Assembly (NCBI GenBank): GCA_003446545.1
Contig: DMAO01000053.1
Location: 13,439-23,893, forward strand
DNA length: 10,455 nt
From: Sphaerochaeta sp.
GTDB lineage: Bacteria > Spirochaetota > Spirochaetia > Sphaerochaetales > Sphaerochaetaceae
Direction: 5' to 3'
Every line of letters begins with the position of its first letter. Position 1 is the stretch's first letter. Position numbers and translations under genes: made by a program. The notes under the pieces were generated by a model. It saw only the letters and a list, made by a program, of their open reading frames with translations. It did no database searches and was not told the DNA's origin. Of this stretch, positions 1 to 7,119 are shown piece after piece.

Positions 1-125
1 TGTTTTACCCTAAAAGGAACAAGTGTGTCAATAAACAGAGCACATACTTAAGGACGGTGGAGACAAAAAAGTTTGCATTACTAATGACAGGCCTGTCTTT
101 TTTCTGTATGATAGGAAAAAATATT
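1..125 (+). other. upstream part of operon leader, no gene seen
   Basis: I see no convincing coding sequence here. The stretch is A/T-rich with several small inverted repeats. GACAGGCCTGTC (86-97) is a perfect palindrome followed by six T's. TTTTTTCTG (98-106) faces AGGAAAAAA (113-121). AAAAAAG (65-71) could pair with CTTTTTT (97-103). I cannot place a confident promoter: CATACT at 44-49 is a four-of-six -10 match without a good -35, so the real promoter may lie before the window. The most likely role is the 5' untranslated leader of the glutamate synthase operon, perhaps after the end of an upstream transcription unit. Confidence 0.5.
98..121 (+). promoter_or_regulatory. A/T-rich leader hairpin, role uncertain
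   Basis: Six U's plus C and U (98-105) can pair with G, G and six A's (114-121), leaving the 8-base loop GUAUGAUA. If a G-A mismatch closes the loop, it becomes the six-base UAUGAU, which has G at position 4 but U, not A, at position 1. It lies just before the likely ANTAR-binding hairpin at 126-141 and could be a degenerate first hairpin of the usual two-hairpin ANTAR target. That assignment is a guess. Confidence 0.3.
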
Positions 126-141
126 TGGACAAAGGCGTCCA
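126..141 (+). promoter_or_regulatory. likely ANTAR-binding antiterminator hairpin (P2)
   Basis: UGGAC (126-130) pairs with GUCCA (137-141) around the six-base loop AAAGGC (131-136). The loop has A at position 1 and G at position 4, and a C-G pair closes it. These are the known identity features of RNA hairpins bound by ANTAR-domain antiterminators such as EutV, AmiR and NasR. Its loop and 3' arm (134-141) are also the first eight bases of the 5' arm of the terminator at 134-188, so the two structures exclude each other. The operon itself encodes an ANTAR protein at 6534-7103. The match and overlap are seen directly; binding is inferred. Confidence 0.72.
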
Positions 142-188
142 CCAAAGAAGACTTGTCATGCAAGTTTCCCCTGGTGGACGCCTTTTTT
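134..188 (+). terminator. intrinsic terminator/attenuator in operon leader
   Basis: GGCGTCCACCA (134-144) is perfectly complementary to TGGTGGACGCC (172-182), an 11-bp stem followed directly by six T's (183-188). Between the arms, ACTTG (151-155) pairs with CAAGT (161-165) to form a second, apical stem, so the element is long and largely paired. It stands 20 nt before the first start codon and only 7 nt before its ribosome binding site. It should therefore stop transcription of the whole operon unless prevented. The upstream hairpin at 126-141 takes over its 5' arm, which makes it an attenuator rather than the end of an earlier gene. Confidence 0.88.
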
Positions 189-208
189 CATACCCAGGAG
201 TACCATTG

Positions 209-1312
209 ATGGAGATACACCAAAAACGAATGCCCCTTGAGGGAGAAGAGCGATTTTCCAGTGGCTGTGCGATAAGTGGCCTCTTCAACAAGAATGGGGA
301 TCGCTTCTCCGGAAGAGACGCCATTACCTCCATCAGCGTCATGCACGACCGTTCAAACGGCTTGGGAGGGGGCTTTGCTGGCTATGGGATTTATCCCGAA
401 TACAAGGACTTCTATGCATTTCACATCTTCTACTACGGCAATGAAGCTAAGAGAAACTGTGAAGAGTATCTTGATGAGCACTTTGATTTGATCAACCTCT
501 CCAAGATTCCTACACAAAAACATCACAACATCACAGACGAACCCTTGATCTGGCGCTATTTCGTCACTCCCCTTCCAACCAAACTGGTGAACAGCCAGCT
601 CGACGAAAAAGAATATACGGCACGTTGTGTCATCCACATCAATACAGATATCAAAGGTGCCTATGTTTTCTCTTCAGGGAAAAACATGGGAGTCTTCAAG
701 GCTGTAGGGTATCCAGAAGATGTAGGTGAGTTCTACCGCCTGGATGATTACAAGGGGTACTCCTGGACTGTCCACGGGCGGTATCCAACCAACACCCCAG
801 GGTGGTGGGGAGGTGCCCACCCTTTCGCTCTGCTGGACTACTCGGTAGTGCACAACGGGGAGATATCCTCCTATGACGCGAACCGCCGTTTCATCGAGAT
901 GTACGGCTACAATTGCACGCTCCAGACCGACACAGAGGTGATCACCTATATGATCGACTACCTCCACCGTCGCCAAGGGTTGAACTTTGAAGAAGTAGCA
1001 CATGTCATTGCAGCACCCTTCTGGTCGACCATCGGAAGGAAGAGCGAAGAGGAAATTGCAGAGTACACCTACCTCAGAAACACCTTCGCAAGCATGCTCA
1101 TAACCGGGCCGTTCTCCATCATCCTCGGCTTCAATGGTGGGTTGATGGCTCTCAATGACCGTCTGAAACTCCGATCACTGGTCGCAGCAGAAAAGGGCGA
1201 CATGGTGTATCTGGCAAGTGAAGAAGCGGCTATCAGGATCATCGAGCCGAATCCAGACAGGGTTTGGCATCCAAGCGGCGGAAAACCGGTGATCGTCACA
1301 TTGAACAAGTAA
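209..1312 (+). CDS. glutamate synthase, class II glutamine amidotransferase subunit
   Basis: This 367-residue protein is the ammonia-producing subunit of a split (archaeal/clostridial-type) glutamate synthase. It corresponds to the N-terminal domain of large GltB and hydrolyses glutamine for the FMN subunit encoded next. Visible class II (Ntn) amidotransferase landmarks are Cys20 in SGCAISG, expected to be the catalytic nucleophile; RYPTNT at 191-196; HPF with HNGE at 204-206 and 215-218; and TDTE at 240-243. The family motif HDRSNGLGGG spans 46-55. Cys20 must become N-terminal, so a 19-residue propeptide is implied, as in GltB. The start is ATG 209, with AGGAG at 196-200 eight bases upstream. 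An in-frame TTG at 125 would run through the terminator hairpin and is unlikely. It is first in the operon, 12 nt before the next gene. Confidence 0.9.
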   Translation: MEIHQKRMPLEGEERFSSGCAISGLFNKNGDRFSGRDAITSISVMHDRSNGLGGGFAGYGIYPEYKDFYAFHIFYYGNEAKRNCEEYLDEHFDLINLSKIPTQKHHNITDEPLIWRYFVTPLPTKLVNSQLDEKEYTARCVIHINTDIKGAYVFSSGKNMGVFKAVGYPEDVGEFYRLDDYKGYSWTVHGRYPTNTPGWWGGAHPFALLDYSVVHNGEISSYDANRRFIEMYGYNCTLQTDTEVITYMIDYLHRRQGLNFEEVAHVIAAPFWSTIGRKSEEEIAEYTYLRNTFASMLITGPFSIILGFNGGLMALNDRLKLRSLVAAEKGDMVYLASEEAAIRIIEPNPDRVWHPSGGKPVIVTLNK

Positions 1313-1324
1313 GAGGGAAAGCAG

Positions 1325-2830
1325 ATGGGAATCAATTATCTATATCCGGACTTTGAAGTCCACCGAGACAAGGATAAGTGCATCAATTGCCGGGTGTGTG
1401 AACGCCAGTGTGCCAATGAAGTGCATGCCTTTGACAAGGAACTGAACAGGATGATCGCTGACGACAGCAAATGTGTGAACTGTCACCGTTGCGTTTCCCT
1501 CTGTCCTACCCATGCGCTAAAAATCGTCAAGACCGACCATCATTTCAAGGAGAATGCAAACTGGAAGGGGGAGGTAATCCAGGATATCTACCGTCAGGCT
1601 GAAAGTGGGGGCGTCCTGCTAGCCTCCATGGGTACTCCCAAGGACTATCCCGTCTATTGGGACAAGATGCTCATCAATGCCTCACAGGTAACCAATCCCT
1701 CCATCGATCCTTTGCGCGAGCCCATGGAGACAAGGACGTTCCTCGGCCAGAAGAGCACCAAGATCAAGCGCGACGATCAGGGCAGGCTCATAACCACAAC
1801 GACCCCACAACTCTCGCTGAACATCCCTATCATGTTCAGTGCCATGTCCTATGGCTCAATCAGCTACAACGCCCACAAGAGCCTGGCTATGGCGGCACAG
1901 GAGCTGGGAATCTTCTACAACACAGGAGAAGGCGGTTTGCATGAAGACTTCTACCAGTATGGAAAGAACACCATTGTACAAGTCGCCTCAGGTCGTTTTG
2001 GAGTTCATCCCGGGTATCTCAATGCAGGAGCGGCTATCGAAATCAAGATGGGACAGGGTGCAAAACCAGGTATCGGAGGACACCTTCCCGGATCGAAGAT
2101 TGGGGAAGACATCTCCAAGACCCGTATGATACCCGAACACGCAGACGCCATCAGTCCTGCCCCTCATCATGACATCTACTCCATTGAAGACCTCAGACAG
2201 CTCGTCTTTGCCCTCAAGGAGGCCACAGCCTATACGAAGCCAATCATCGTCAAGGTAGCGGCTGTCCACAATATCTCTGCCATCGCCTCGGGCATAGCCC
2301 GAAGCGGGGCGGACATCATTGCCATCGACGGTTTCCGTGGAGGCACAGGGGCAGCTCCTGCCAGAACGCGGGACAACGTAGGTATCCCTATCGAACTGGC
2401 CTTAGCTAGTGTCGATTCACGCCTTAGGCAGGAAGGGATCCGCAACAATGTAAGTTTGGTTGTCGGTGGTTCCATCCGAAGCAGTGCCGATGTCATCAAG
2501 GCCATCGCTCTTGGGGCCGATGCAATCTACGTGGCAACCAGTGCATTGCTTGCATTGGGCTGCCATCTCTGCAGGACTTGCCAGAACGGAAAGTGCAACT
2601 GGGGCATTGCAACCCAGAAGCCCGAGCTGGTCAAGCGACTCAACCCAGAGGTGGGAAGCCAAAGGCTTGTCAACCTCATCACAGCCTGGGAGCATGAGAT
2701 CAAGGAGATGATGGGAGGCATGGGAATCAATTCCATTGAGGCATTGAGGGGAAACCGCCTGATGCTCAGGGGGATCGGACTGAATGAGACAGAATTACAG
2801 ATTCTCGGCATCTCTCATGCCGGACAATAG
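1325..2830 (+). CDS. glutamate synthase FMN subunit with N-terminal 2[4Fe-4S] domain
   Basis: This 501-residue subunit matches the synthase (FMN/2-oxoglutarate) domain of GltB and makes glutamate from 2-oxoglutarate and the ammonia delivered by the amidotransferase. A bacterial-ferredoxin domain opens the protein: Cys 19, 22, 25, 29 and Cys 50, 53, 56, 60, the latter followed by Pro. The TIM-barrel part follows, with GGTGAAP at 339-345. Near the end Cys413-x5-Cys419-x4-Cys424 reproduces the spacing of the GltB [3Fe-4S] ligands and runs into WGIATQ (426-431). An additional Cys416 sits inside that motif. The ferredoxin fusion is typical of archaeal-type enzymes and gives an entry point for electrons from the Fe-S protein encoded next. 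A purine-rich AGAGGGAAAG lies before ATG 1325. Confidence 0.92.
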   Translation: MGINYLYPDFEVHRDKDKCINCRVCERQCANEVHAFDKELNRMIADDSKCVNCHRCVSLCPTHALKIVKTDHHFKENANWKGEVIQDIYRQAESGGVLLASMGTPKDYPVYWDKMLINASQVTNPSIDPLREPMETRTFLGQKSTKIKRDDQGRLITTTTPQLSLNIPIMFSAMSYGSISYNAHKSLAMAAQELGIFYNTGEGGLHEDFYQYGKNTIVQVASGRFGVHPGYLNAGAAIEIKMGQGAKPGIGGHLPGSKIGEDISKTRMIPEHADAISPAPHHDIYSIEDLRQLVFALKEATAYTKPIIVKVAAVHNISAIASGIARSGADIIAIDGFRGGTGAAPARTRDNVGIPIELALASVDSRLRQEGIRNNVSLVVGGSIRSSADVIKAIALGADAIYVATSALLALGCHLCRTCQNGKCNWGIATQKPELVKRLNPEVGSQRLVNLITAWEHEIKEMMGGMGINSIEALRGNRLMLRGIGLNETELQILGISHAGQ

Positions 2831-2839
2831 GAGAAGCAT

Positions 2840-3268
2840 ATGAAGCGGGTTTATGTCAACGAACAATGGTGCCTCGGCTGCCATCTCTGCGAATATTACT
2901 GTGCCTATGCCAACTCCGGGCAAGAAAGTATGGTCAAGGCTCTGAAAGACAAGACCATCAGGGCCCGTATCAAGGTGGAAGAGAAGGATGGGATCAGTTT
3001 TGCCGTCAATTGCCGGCACTGCACTGAACCACTTTGTGTAAAGAGTTGCATTGCAGGGGCCCTCACCCAAAAGGACGGCCTGATTGTAATCGACCAGGAC
3101 AAGTGTGTCGGGTGTTTCTCCTGTATCATGGCCTGCCCCTATGGGGCACTCATGCCCAATGAGGAGGGTGTCATGCAGAAGTGCGAACTGTGTACCACCA
3201 ATTCACACATGCTACCTGTGTGTGTTTCCGGTTGCCCGAACAAGGCAATCGTATTTGAGGAGCGATAA
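2840..3268 (+). CDS. four-cluster [4Fe-4S] electron-transfer protein
   Basis: This 142-residue soluble protein of the HycB/DmsB/CooF type has 16 cysteines in four groups: 11/14/17/21, 58/61/66/70, 89/92/95/99 and 115/118/128/132. These fit four [4Fe-4S] clusters. No signal peptide or membrane segment is visible, so it should act in the cytoplasm. Proteins of this family shuttle electrons between a flavin or molybdenum subunit and a partner. Here its place between the FMN synthase subunit and an FAD oxidoreductase suggests that it wires NAD(P)H oxidation to glutamate synthase. The partner assignment is inferred from position. TAGGAG just before ATG 2840 is the ribosome binding site, and the stop is one base before the next start, which suggests translational coupling. 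Confidence 0.88.
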   Translation: MKRVYVNEQWCLGCHLCEYYCAYANSGQESMVKALKDKTIRARIKVEEKDGISFAVNCRHCTEPLCVKSCIAGALTQKDGLIVIDQDKCVGCFSCIMACPYGALMPNEEGVMQKCELCTTNSHMLPVCVSGCPNKAIVFEER

Positions 3269-3269
3269 C

Positions 3270-4502
3270 ATGAAGTATGTAATTGTAGGAAACTCCATCG
3301 CTTCGGTTGGGTGCATCGAATCTATCAGAAAGGTCGACAAAGAGGGTTCAATCTGTGTCATCGGAGATGAGAAGTATCCCTGTTATGCTCGTCCACTCAT
3401 CTCGTATCTTTTGCAAAGCAAGACGACTGTTGAGAAAATGGTTTATCGCGACAAGGCTTTTTATGAGAGCAATGCTGTGACCTTGTTGCTTGGGAAACGG
3501 GCAAAGACCATCGATAGGGAGACCAAACACCTTGCCCTTGACGACGGCAGTACTGTTGCCTATGACAAATTGCTCATTGCCACAGGCTCGTATCCCTTCA
3601 TCCCCCCCATGAAGAATCTCGAGTCGGTGAAGAAATGCTTCACTTTCATGAACCTTGATGATGCGAAGAATCTGGAGAAGGCCCTCGCAAAAGAGAGCCG
3701 GGTCCTCATCATAGGAGCCGGTCTTATCGGCCTCAAATGTGCAGAAGGCATCCGAGACCGGGTCAAGTCCATTACCGTCGTCGATCTTGCAAGTCGGATA
3801 CTTCCGAGCATCCTCGATGAGGCAGGTTCAGCCCTTGTCGAAAAGAAGCTCACCGATGAGGGCCTCACCTTCATCCTACACGACAGTGTCAGAGAATTCT
3901 TCAACGGTGACGCACTGCTTTCCAGTGGGGCTGTAGTTGGCTATGACATTCTGGTGCTTGCCGTCGGCGTCAGGCCAAACATTTCGTTGGTCAATGAGGC
4001 GGGGGGTGAAGTCAACCGGGCAATCCTCATTGATGAAAAGTGCCAGACCTCAATCCCTGATGTATATGCCGCCGGCGATTGCTGTGAATCGATCGACTAT
4101 GTTACCAAAGAGCGTAAGGTCCTTGCCATCCTTCCCAATGCCTATATGCAGGGAGAGGTCGCCGGCAGGAACATGGCTGGGGACGAGACTTTTTTTGACA
4201 AGGCCATGGCAATGAACGCCATAGGGTTCTTTGGCCTCCATGTCATAACGGCAGGAATCTATGAGGGGCAAGAGAAACTCTTCACAACCGAGACAGGGTA
4301 CAAACGGCTCTTTGTACAGGATGGCACGTTGGTAGGGTATATCCTCATAGGGGACACCATAAACAGGGCAGGAATCTATACTTCTCTCATCCGCAATAAG
4401 ACCGACCTTGGAACCTTGGACTTTGACCTCATCAGTGAGGAACCCCTTTTGATGGCCTTTGCCAAGAAGGAACGGGCACACAAACTTGGAGATGCACAAT
4501 GA
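3270..4502 (+). CDS. FAD-dependent NAD(P)H oxidoreductase, glutamate synthase electron input
   Basis: This is a 410-residue pyridine nucleotide-disulfide-type flavoprotein. The N-terminal FAD-binding Rossmann segment reads YVIVGNSIASVG (3-14), a variant seen in NirB-like and NADH-oxidase-like members. The NAD(P)-binding glycine motif is IIGAGLIGL (147-155), and the second FAD motif is VYAAGD (265-270). ATGSYP at 105-110 is the usual strand end. I see no redox-active CxxxxC pair as in glutathione reductases, so it probably passes hydride electrons to Fe-S clusters. In this operon it most likely plays the role of the GltD subunit, although it is not a close GltD look-alike. ATG 3270 follows GAGGAG at 3257-3262. 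A longer in-frame start at 3105 would lie inside the previous gene and is rejected. Confidence 0.85.
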   Translation: MKYVIVGNSIASVGCIESIRKVDKEGSICVIGDEKYPCYARPLISYLLQSKTTVEKMVYRDKAFYESNAVTLLLGKRAKTIDRETKHLALDDGSTVAYDKLLIATGSYPFIPPMKNLESVKKCFTFMNLDDAKNLEKALAKESRVLIIGAGLIGLKCAEGIRDRVKSITVVDLASRILPSILDEAGSALVEKKLTDEGLTFILHDSVREFFNGDALLSSGAVVGYDILVLAVGVRPNISLVNEAGGEVNRAILIDEKCQTSIPDVYAAGDCCESIDYVTKERKVLAILPNAYMQGEVAGRNMAGDETFFDKAMAMNAIGFFGLHVITAGIYEGQEKLFTTETGYKRLFVQDGTLVGYILIGDTINRAGIYTSLIRNKTDLGTLDFDLISEEPLLMAFAKKERAHKLGDAQ

Positions 4503-5224
4503 CAACCATAGACGTGGGATCGAGAGCCTTTGATGAACTGAACAAGGAAATCCGTGCGTGCACAGATACAGAGTTGGTACTCAACAATGTACAGGGGCAA
4601 CGCTACATCGGTTGCGCCTTATCCAGACGATGCATAACCATCGAGGGAACACCGGGCAATGCCCTCGGTTCCTATCTGGATGGATGTACCATTATAGTCA
4701 ACGGAAATGCCCAGGATGCAACTGGGGACACCATGAATGACGGAAGAATCATCATCCATGGCTCCTGTGGTGATGCCACAGGGTATTCGATGCGGGGCGG
4801 AAAGATCTTCATCCGTGACAGTGCAGGCTACCGTTCGGGGATCCATATGAAGGCATATGAGGAAAAACAGCCGGTAATCATCATCGGGGACAGGGCTGGC
4901 AGTTTCCTCGGGGAATACCTGGCAGGAGGAACCATCATAGTGTTGGGACTACACCAGGAAGGCAAAGCTCCTGTAGGATATTTCTGTGGAACTGGGATGC
5001 ATGGTGGAAAGATTTACCTCCGTTGTGATACACTTCCCTCAGACCTGCCACAACAGGTTTCCGCCTCTGATGCAACGCCGGAGGATTTTGCTGAGATCTC
5101 AGAGTCTCTTGAGGACTATTGTTCTACGTTTGCACTGGATAAGGAAGCCTTGCTATCTGATCATTTTTTCGTGTTGAGACCGAACTCCAGCACTCCGTAC
5201 AAGATGCTGTATACAAATGTATAA
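4499..5224 (+). CDS. glutamate synthase GXGXG (beta-helix) subunit
   Basis: This 241-residue protein corresponds to the C-terminal GXGXG domain of GltB, the right-handed beta-helix that packs against the synthase domain and helps shape the ammonia channel. Its turns are visible as repeated Gly-rich rungs, each a short beta strand after a glycine turn: GSYLDGCTIIVNG (57-69), NDGRIIIHG (80-88), RGGKIFIRD (99-107), LAGGTIIVLG (141-150) and HGGKIYLR (168-175). It has no catalytic residues of its own. The start codon overlaps the stop of the preceding gene as ATGA (4499-4502), so the two are translationally coupled. Separate encoding of this domain is a feature of archaeal-type and FwdC/GlxC-like relatives. 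Confidence 0.88.
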   Translation: MTTIDVGSRAFDELNKEIRACTDTELVLNNVQGQRYIGCALSRRCITIEGTPGNALGSYLDGCTIIVNGNAQDATGDTMNDGRIIIHGSCGDATGYSMRGGKIFIRDSAGYRSGIHMKAYEEKQPVIIIGDRAGSFLGEYLAGGTIIVLGLHQEGKAPVGYFCGTGMHGGKIYLRCDTLPSDLPQQVSASDATPEDFAEISESLEDYCSTFALDKEALLSDHFFVLRPNSSTPYKMLYTNV

Positions 5225-5240
5225 TCCAGGGAGAATCGTT

Positions 5241-6521
5241 ATGACCAATACCCAAAAAGAGGTGCTGCAATTCATCAAGGAGCAGGATGTGCGTTTTGTT
5301 CGTCTTGTATTCTGTGACATATTCGGGCACATAAAAAACTTGTCCATCTCTGAGGATGAGCTGGATCGGGCTTTTGCAACCGGTATCTCCTTCGATGCCT
5401 CTGCAGTCAAGGGGTTTTTACAGGTTGACGAGAGTGACCTCCTGCTCTTCCCCGATCCATCCACCTTGGCAATTCTTCCTTGGAGACCTGCACAAGGGCG
5501 GGTGGTCCGCCTCTTCTGTGCCATCAGGCGTCCCGATGGCACACCTTTTGAAGGCGATGGAAGGTCCTTACTGCAGAGCAAGGTACGCGAGGCAGAGCTT
5601 TCAGGGTATAGGTTCGGAGTAGGCCCGGAGTGTGAATTCTATCTGTTCAAGATGGCAGAGGATGGAAAACCGACTTTCACTCCCCTCGACGATGGGACGT
5701 ACTTGGATGTGGCTCCCTTGGACAAGGGGGAGAATGTAAGGCGGGATATCTGTCTGACGCTCCAACAGATGGGCTTCTATACCGAACGGTCCCACCATGA
5801 GACAGGCCCCGGGCAGAATGAGATTGACTTCAAGTACAGTCCTGCCCTTGAGGCCGCTGACAACTTCATCACCTTCAAGTCTGTGGTTAAGACCATTGCA
5901 GACCGTAGCGGTCTGTTCGCTTCGTTCCTGCCCAAGCCCATTCAAAACGAGAGTGGCAGTGGCCTGCATATCAACCTCTCACTCACCTACGAGGGAACTC
6001 CTGCCCAACACTTGGAAGAGGCAATGACCGAAGGTATCCTCAGAAGGATTCGTGAAATTACGCTATTCCTCAATCCTCTGGTGAACTCCTATGAACGACT
6101 TGGGGCTTGTGAAGCTCCTCGCCATGTTGGCTGGGGACGGGCAAACCGATCCTTGCTTATTCGCATTCCTCAGACTAGTGGAGAGTACCGCCGTATAGAG
6201 GTCAGGTCCCCTGACCCCTCCTGCAACCCCTACCTCGCCATCACACTGCTGATGAGTGCTGCTTTGGAAGGAGTTAAGGATAAGCTGAAAGCCAGTGACG
6301 AGTATCTTGGCGATGCCTACCAAAAAACAGGAGGTGAGGTGCTTCCTTCGAGCCTTAAAGAAGCAATAGAGCTTGCAGAGCAGAGTTCCTTTGTCAGGGA
6401 GATCATACCCGAGCGGCTTCTTACATTCTTCCTGGAAGCAAAAAAGGCAGAATGGGAAACATACGAGGCGAGTATCGACAAAGCCCAAGAGAGTCGGCTC
6501 TCGTCCTTCTTCACCACCTAA
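5241..6521 (+). CDS. glnA: glutamine synthetase, type I
   Basis: This 426-residue enzyme joins ammonia and glutamate with ATP to give glutamine, closing the GS-GOGAT cycle with the preceding genes. Signatures in order are Asp52 in the N-terminal flap region; metal/glutamate ligands in GPECEFYLF (128-136); HHETGPGQNEID (185-196); the ATP-site KPIQNESGSGLHINLS (232-247) with His243; the substrate Arg in NSYERL (282-287); WGRANRSLLIRIP (298-310); and RRIEVRSPDPSCNPYLA (317-333). The NLYxLPP adenylylation tyrosine motif of GSI-beta is absent, so control by GlnE is unlikely. ATG 5241 is chosen because AGGGAG lies seven bases upstream (5228-5233); an in-frame ATG at 5217 overlaps the previous gene. 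The 426 residues fall slightly below the usual 440-470. Confidence 0.95.
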   Translation: MTNTQKEVLQFIKEQDVRFVRLVFCDIFGHIKNLSISEDELDRAFATGISFDASAVKGFLQVDESDLLLFPDPSTLAILPWRPAQGRVVRLFCAIRRPDGTPFEGDGRSLLQSKVREAELSGYRFGVGPECEFYLFKMAEDGKPTFTPLDDGTYLDVAPLDKGENVRRDICLTLQQMGFYTERSHHETGPGQNEIDFKYSPALEAADNFITFKSVVKTIADRSGLFASFLPKPIQNESGSGLHINLSLTYEGTPAQHLEEAMTEGILRRIREITLFLNPLVNSYERLGACEAPRHVGWGRANRSLLIRIPQTSGEYRRIEVRSPDPSCNPYLAITLLMSAALEGVKDKLKASDEYLGDAYQKTGGEVLPSSLKEAIELAEQSSFVREIIPERLLTFFLEAKKAEWETYEASIDKAQESRLSSFFTT

Positions 6522-6533
6522 GAGAGAAAGCGC

Positions 6534-7103
6534 ATGTCACAGGTTCTTGTAGTTTCGTCGAATGAGAAAGGTATGCTTAGCATTTCCTCGCTCCTCAGGG
6601 AGTACGAGCTTACTTTCGACATCCACAAGTGTACCAGTGGTAATGAGGCTAGGCGTATCATCCTGGAGAACGAACTCGATCTGGTTGTGGTCAACGCTCC
6701 GCTCTCTGATGAATCGGGTGAGGATCTTGCTGTCATGGTAACCGAGCAGAGCATGGCAGGTTCGATCTTACTGGTCAAGGGTGAGTATTTTGAGTCAACA
6801 CAGATGCTCTTTGGCGAGCAAGGGGTTCTTGTAGTCTCCAAACCGATCATAAAGCAGGTATTCTTCCAGAGCCTAGCCCTTGCCCGTTCAATGCGTAGGC
6901 GCCTAAACTCTTTGCGAAACGAGAATGATAAGCTGCAGAAAAAGATTGAGGAAATCAAGCTCATTGACAGGGCAAAATTGATCTTGATGCAGACCTTTGC
7001 GATGAGTGAACAACAAGCCCATCGCCATATAGAACAAGAGGCGATGAATCTACGTATAAGCCGGTATGATGTTGCTTGTACAATTATACAGACCTATAGG
7101 TAA
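6534..7103 (+). CDS. ANTAR-domain antiterminator with degenerate receiver (NitR-like)
   Basis: The 189-residue protein has a receiver-like fold (about 1-115), a charged coiled coil (about 117-142) and a C-terminal ANTAR three-helix domain (about 143-189). The ANTAR part shows AKLILMQ (147-153), MSEQQAH (157-163) and an Ala-Met/Arg region at 170-177. ANTAR proteins bind paired RNA hairpins and block terminators. The receiver is atypical: Asn54 stands where the phosphorylated Asp belongs ([10 protein letters not shown], 51-60), and the acidic pair after strand 1 is replaced by SSN (8-10), although the conserved Lys103 of SKP remains. I recall the SSNEKG and NAPLSDE motifs as common in clostridial relatives, so this is probably a family trait. 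C. saccharobutylicum NitR lies beside glnA and glutamate synthase genes in the same way. The likely target is the leader at 126-188. Confidence 0.9.
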   Translation: MSQVLVVSSNEKGMLSISSLLREYELTFDIHKCTSGNEARRIILENELDLVVVNAPLSDESGEDLAVMVTEQSMAGSILLVKGEYFESTQMLFGEQGVLVVSKPIIKQVFFQSLALARSMRRRLNSLRNENDKLQKKIEEIKLIDRAKLILMQTFAMSEQQAHRHIEQEAMNLRISRYDVACTIIQTYR

Positions 7104-7119
7104 GGAGAGGACCACAAAG

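Noticed and set aside
86..103. Palindrome GACAGGCCTGTC with six T's as a terminator of an upstream gene
   Set aside because: The usable stem is only 3-4 bp with a loop of 4-6, too weak to call as a terminator; kept only as a leader-structure candidate.
134..188. Glutamine or other metabolite riboswitch in the leader
   Set aside because: No known aptamer core is recognisable; the hexaloop hairpin plus ANTAR gene explains the attenuator better.
125..208. In-frame TTG start at 125 extending the amidotransferase by 28 residues, with AGGA eight bases before it
   Set aside because: The added segment is the antiterminator/terminator structure itself and gives no family-like sequence; ATG 209 has a better binding site (AGGAG) and leaves a reasonable propeptide.
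3105..3269. Longer 465-residue version of the FAD oxidoreductase
   Set aside because: The added 55 residues are an out-of-frame reading of the Fe-S protein gene; the Rossmann fold begins at ATG 3270, which has its own ribosome binding site.
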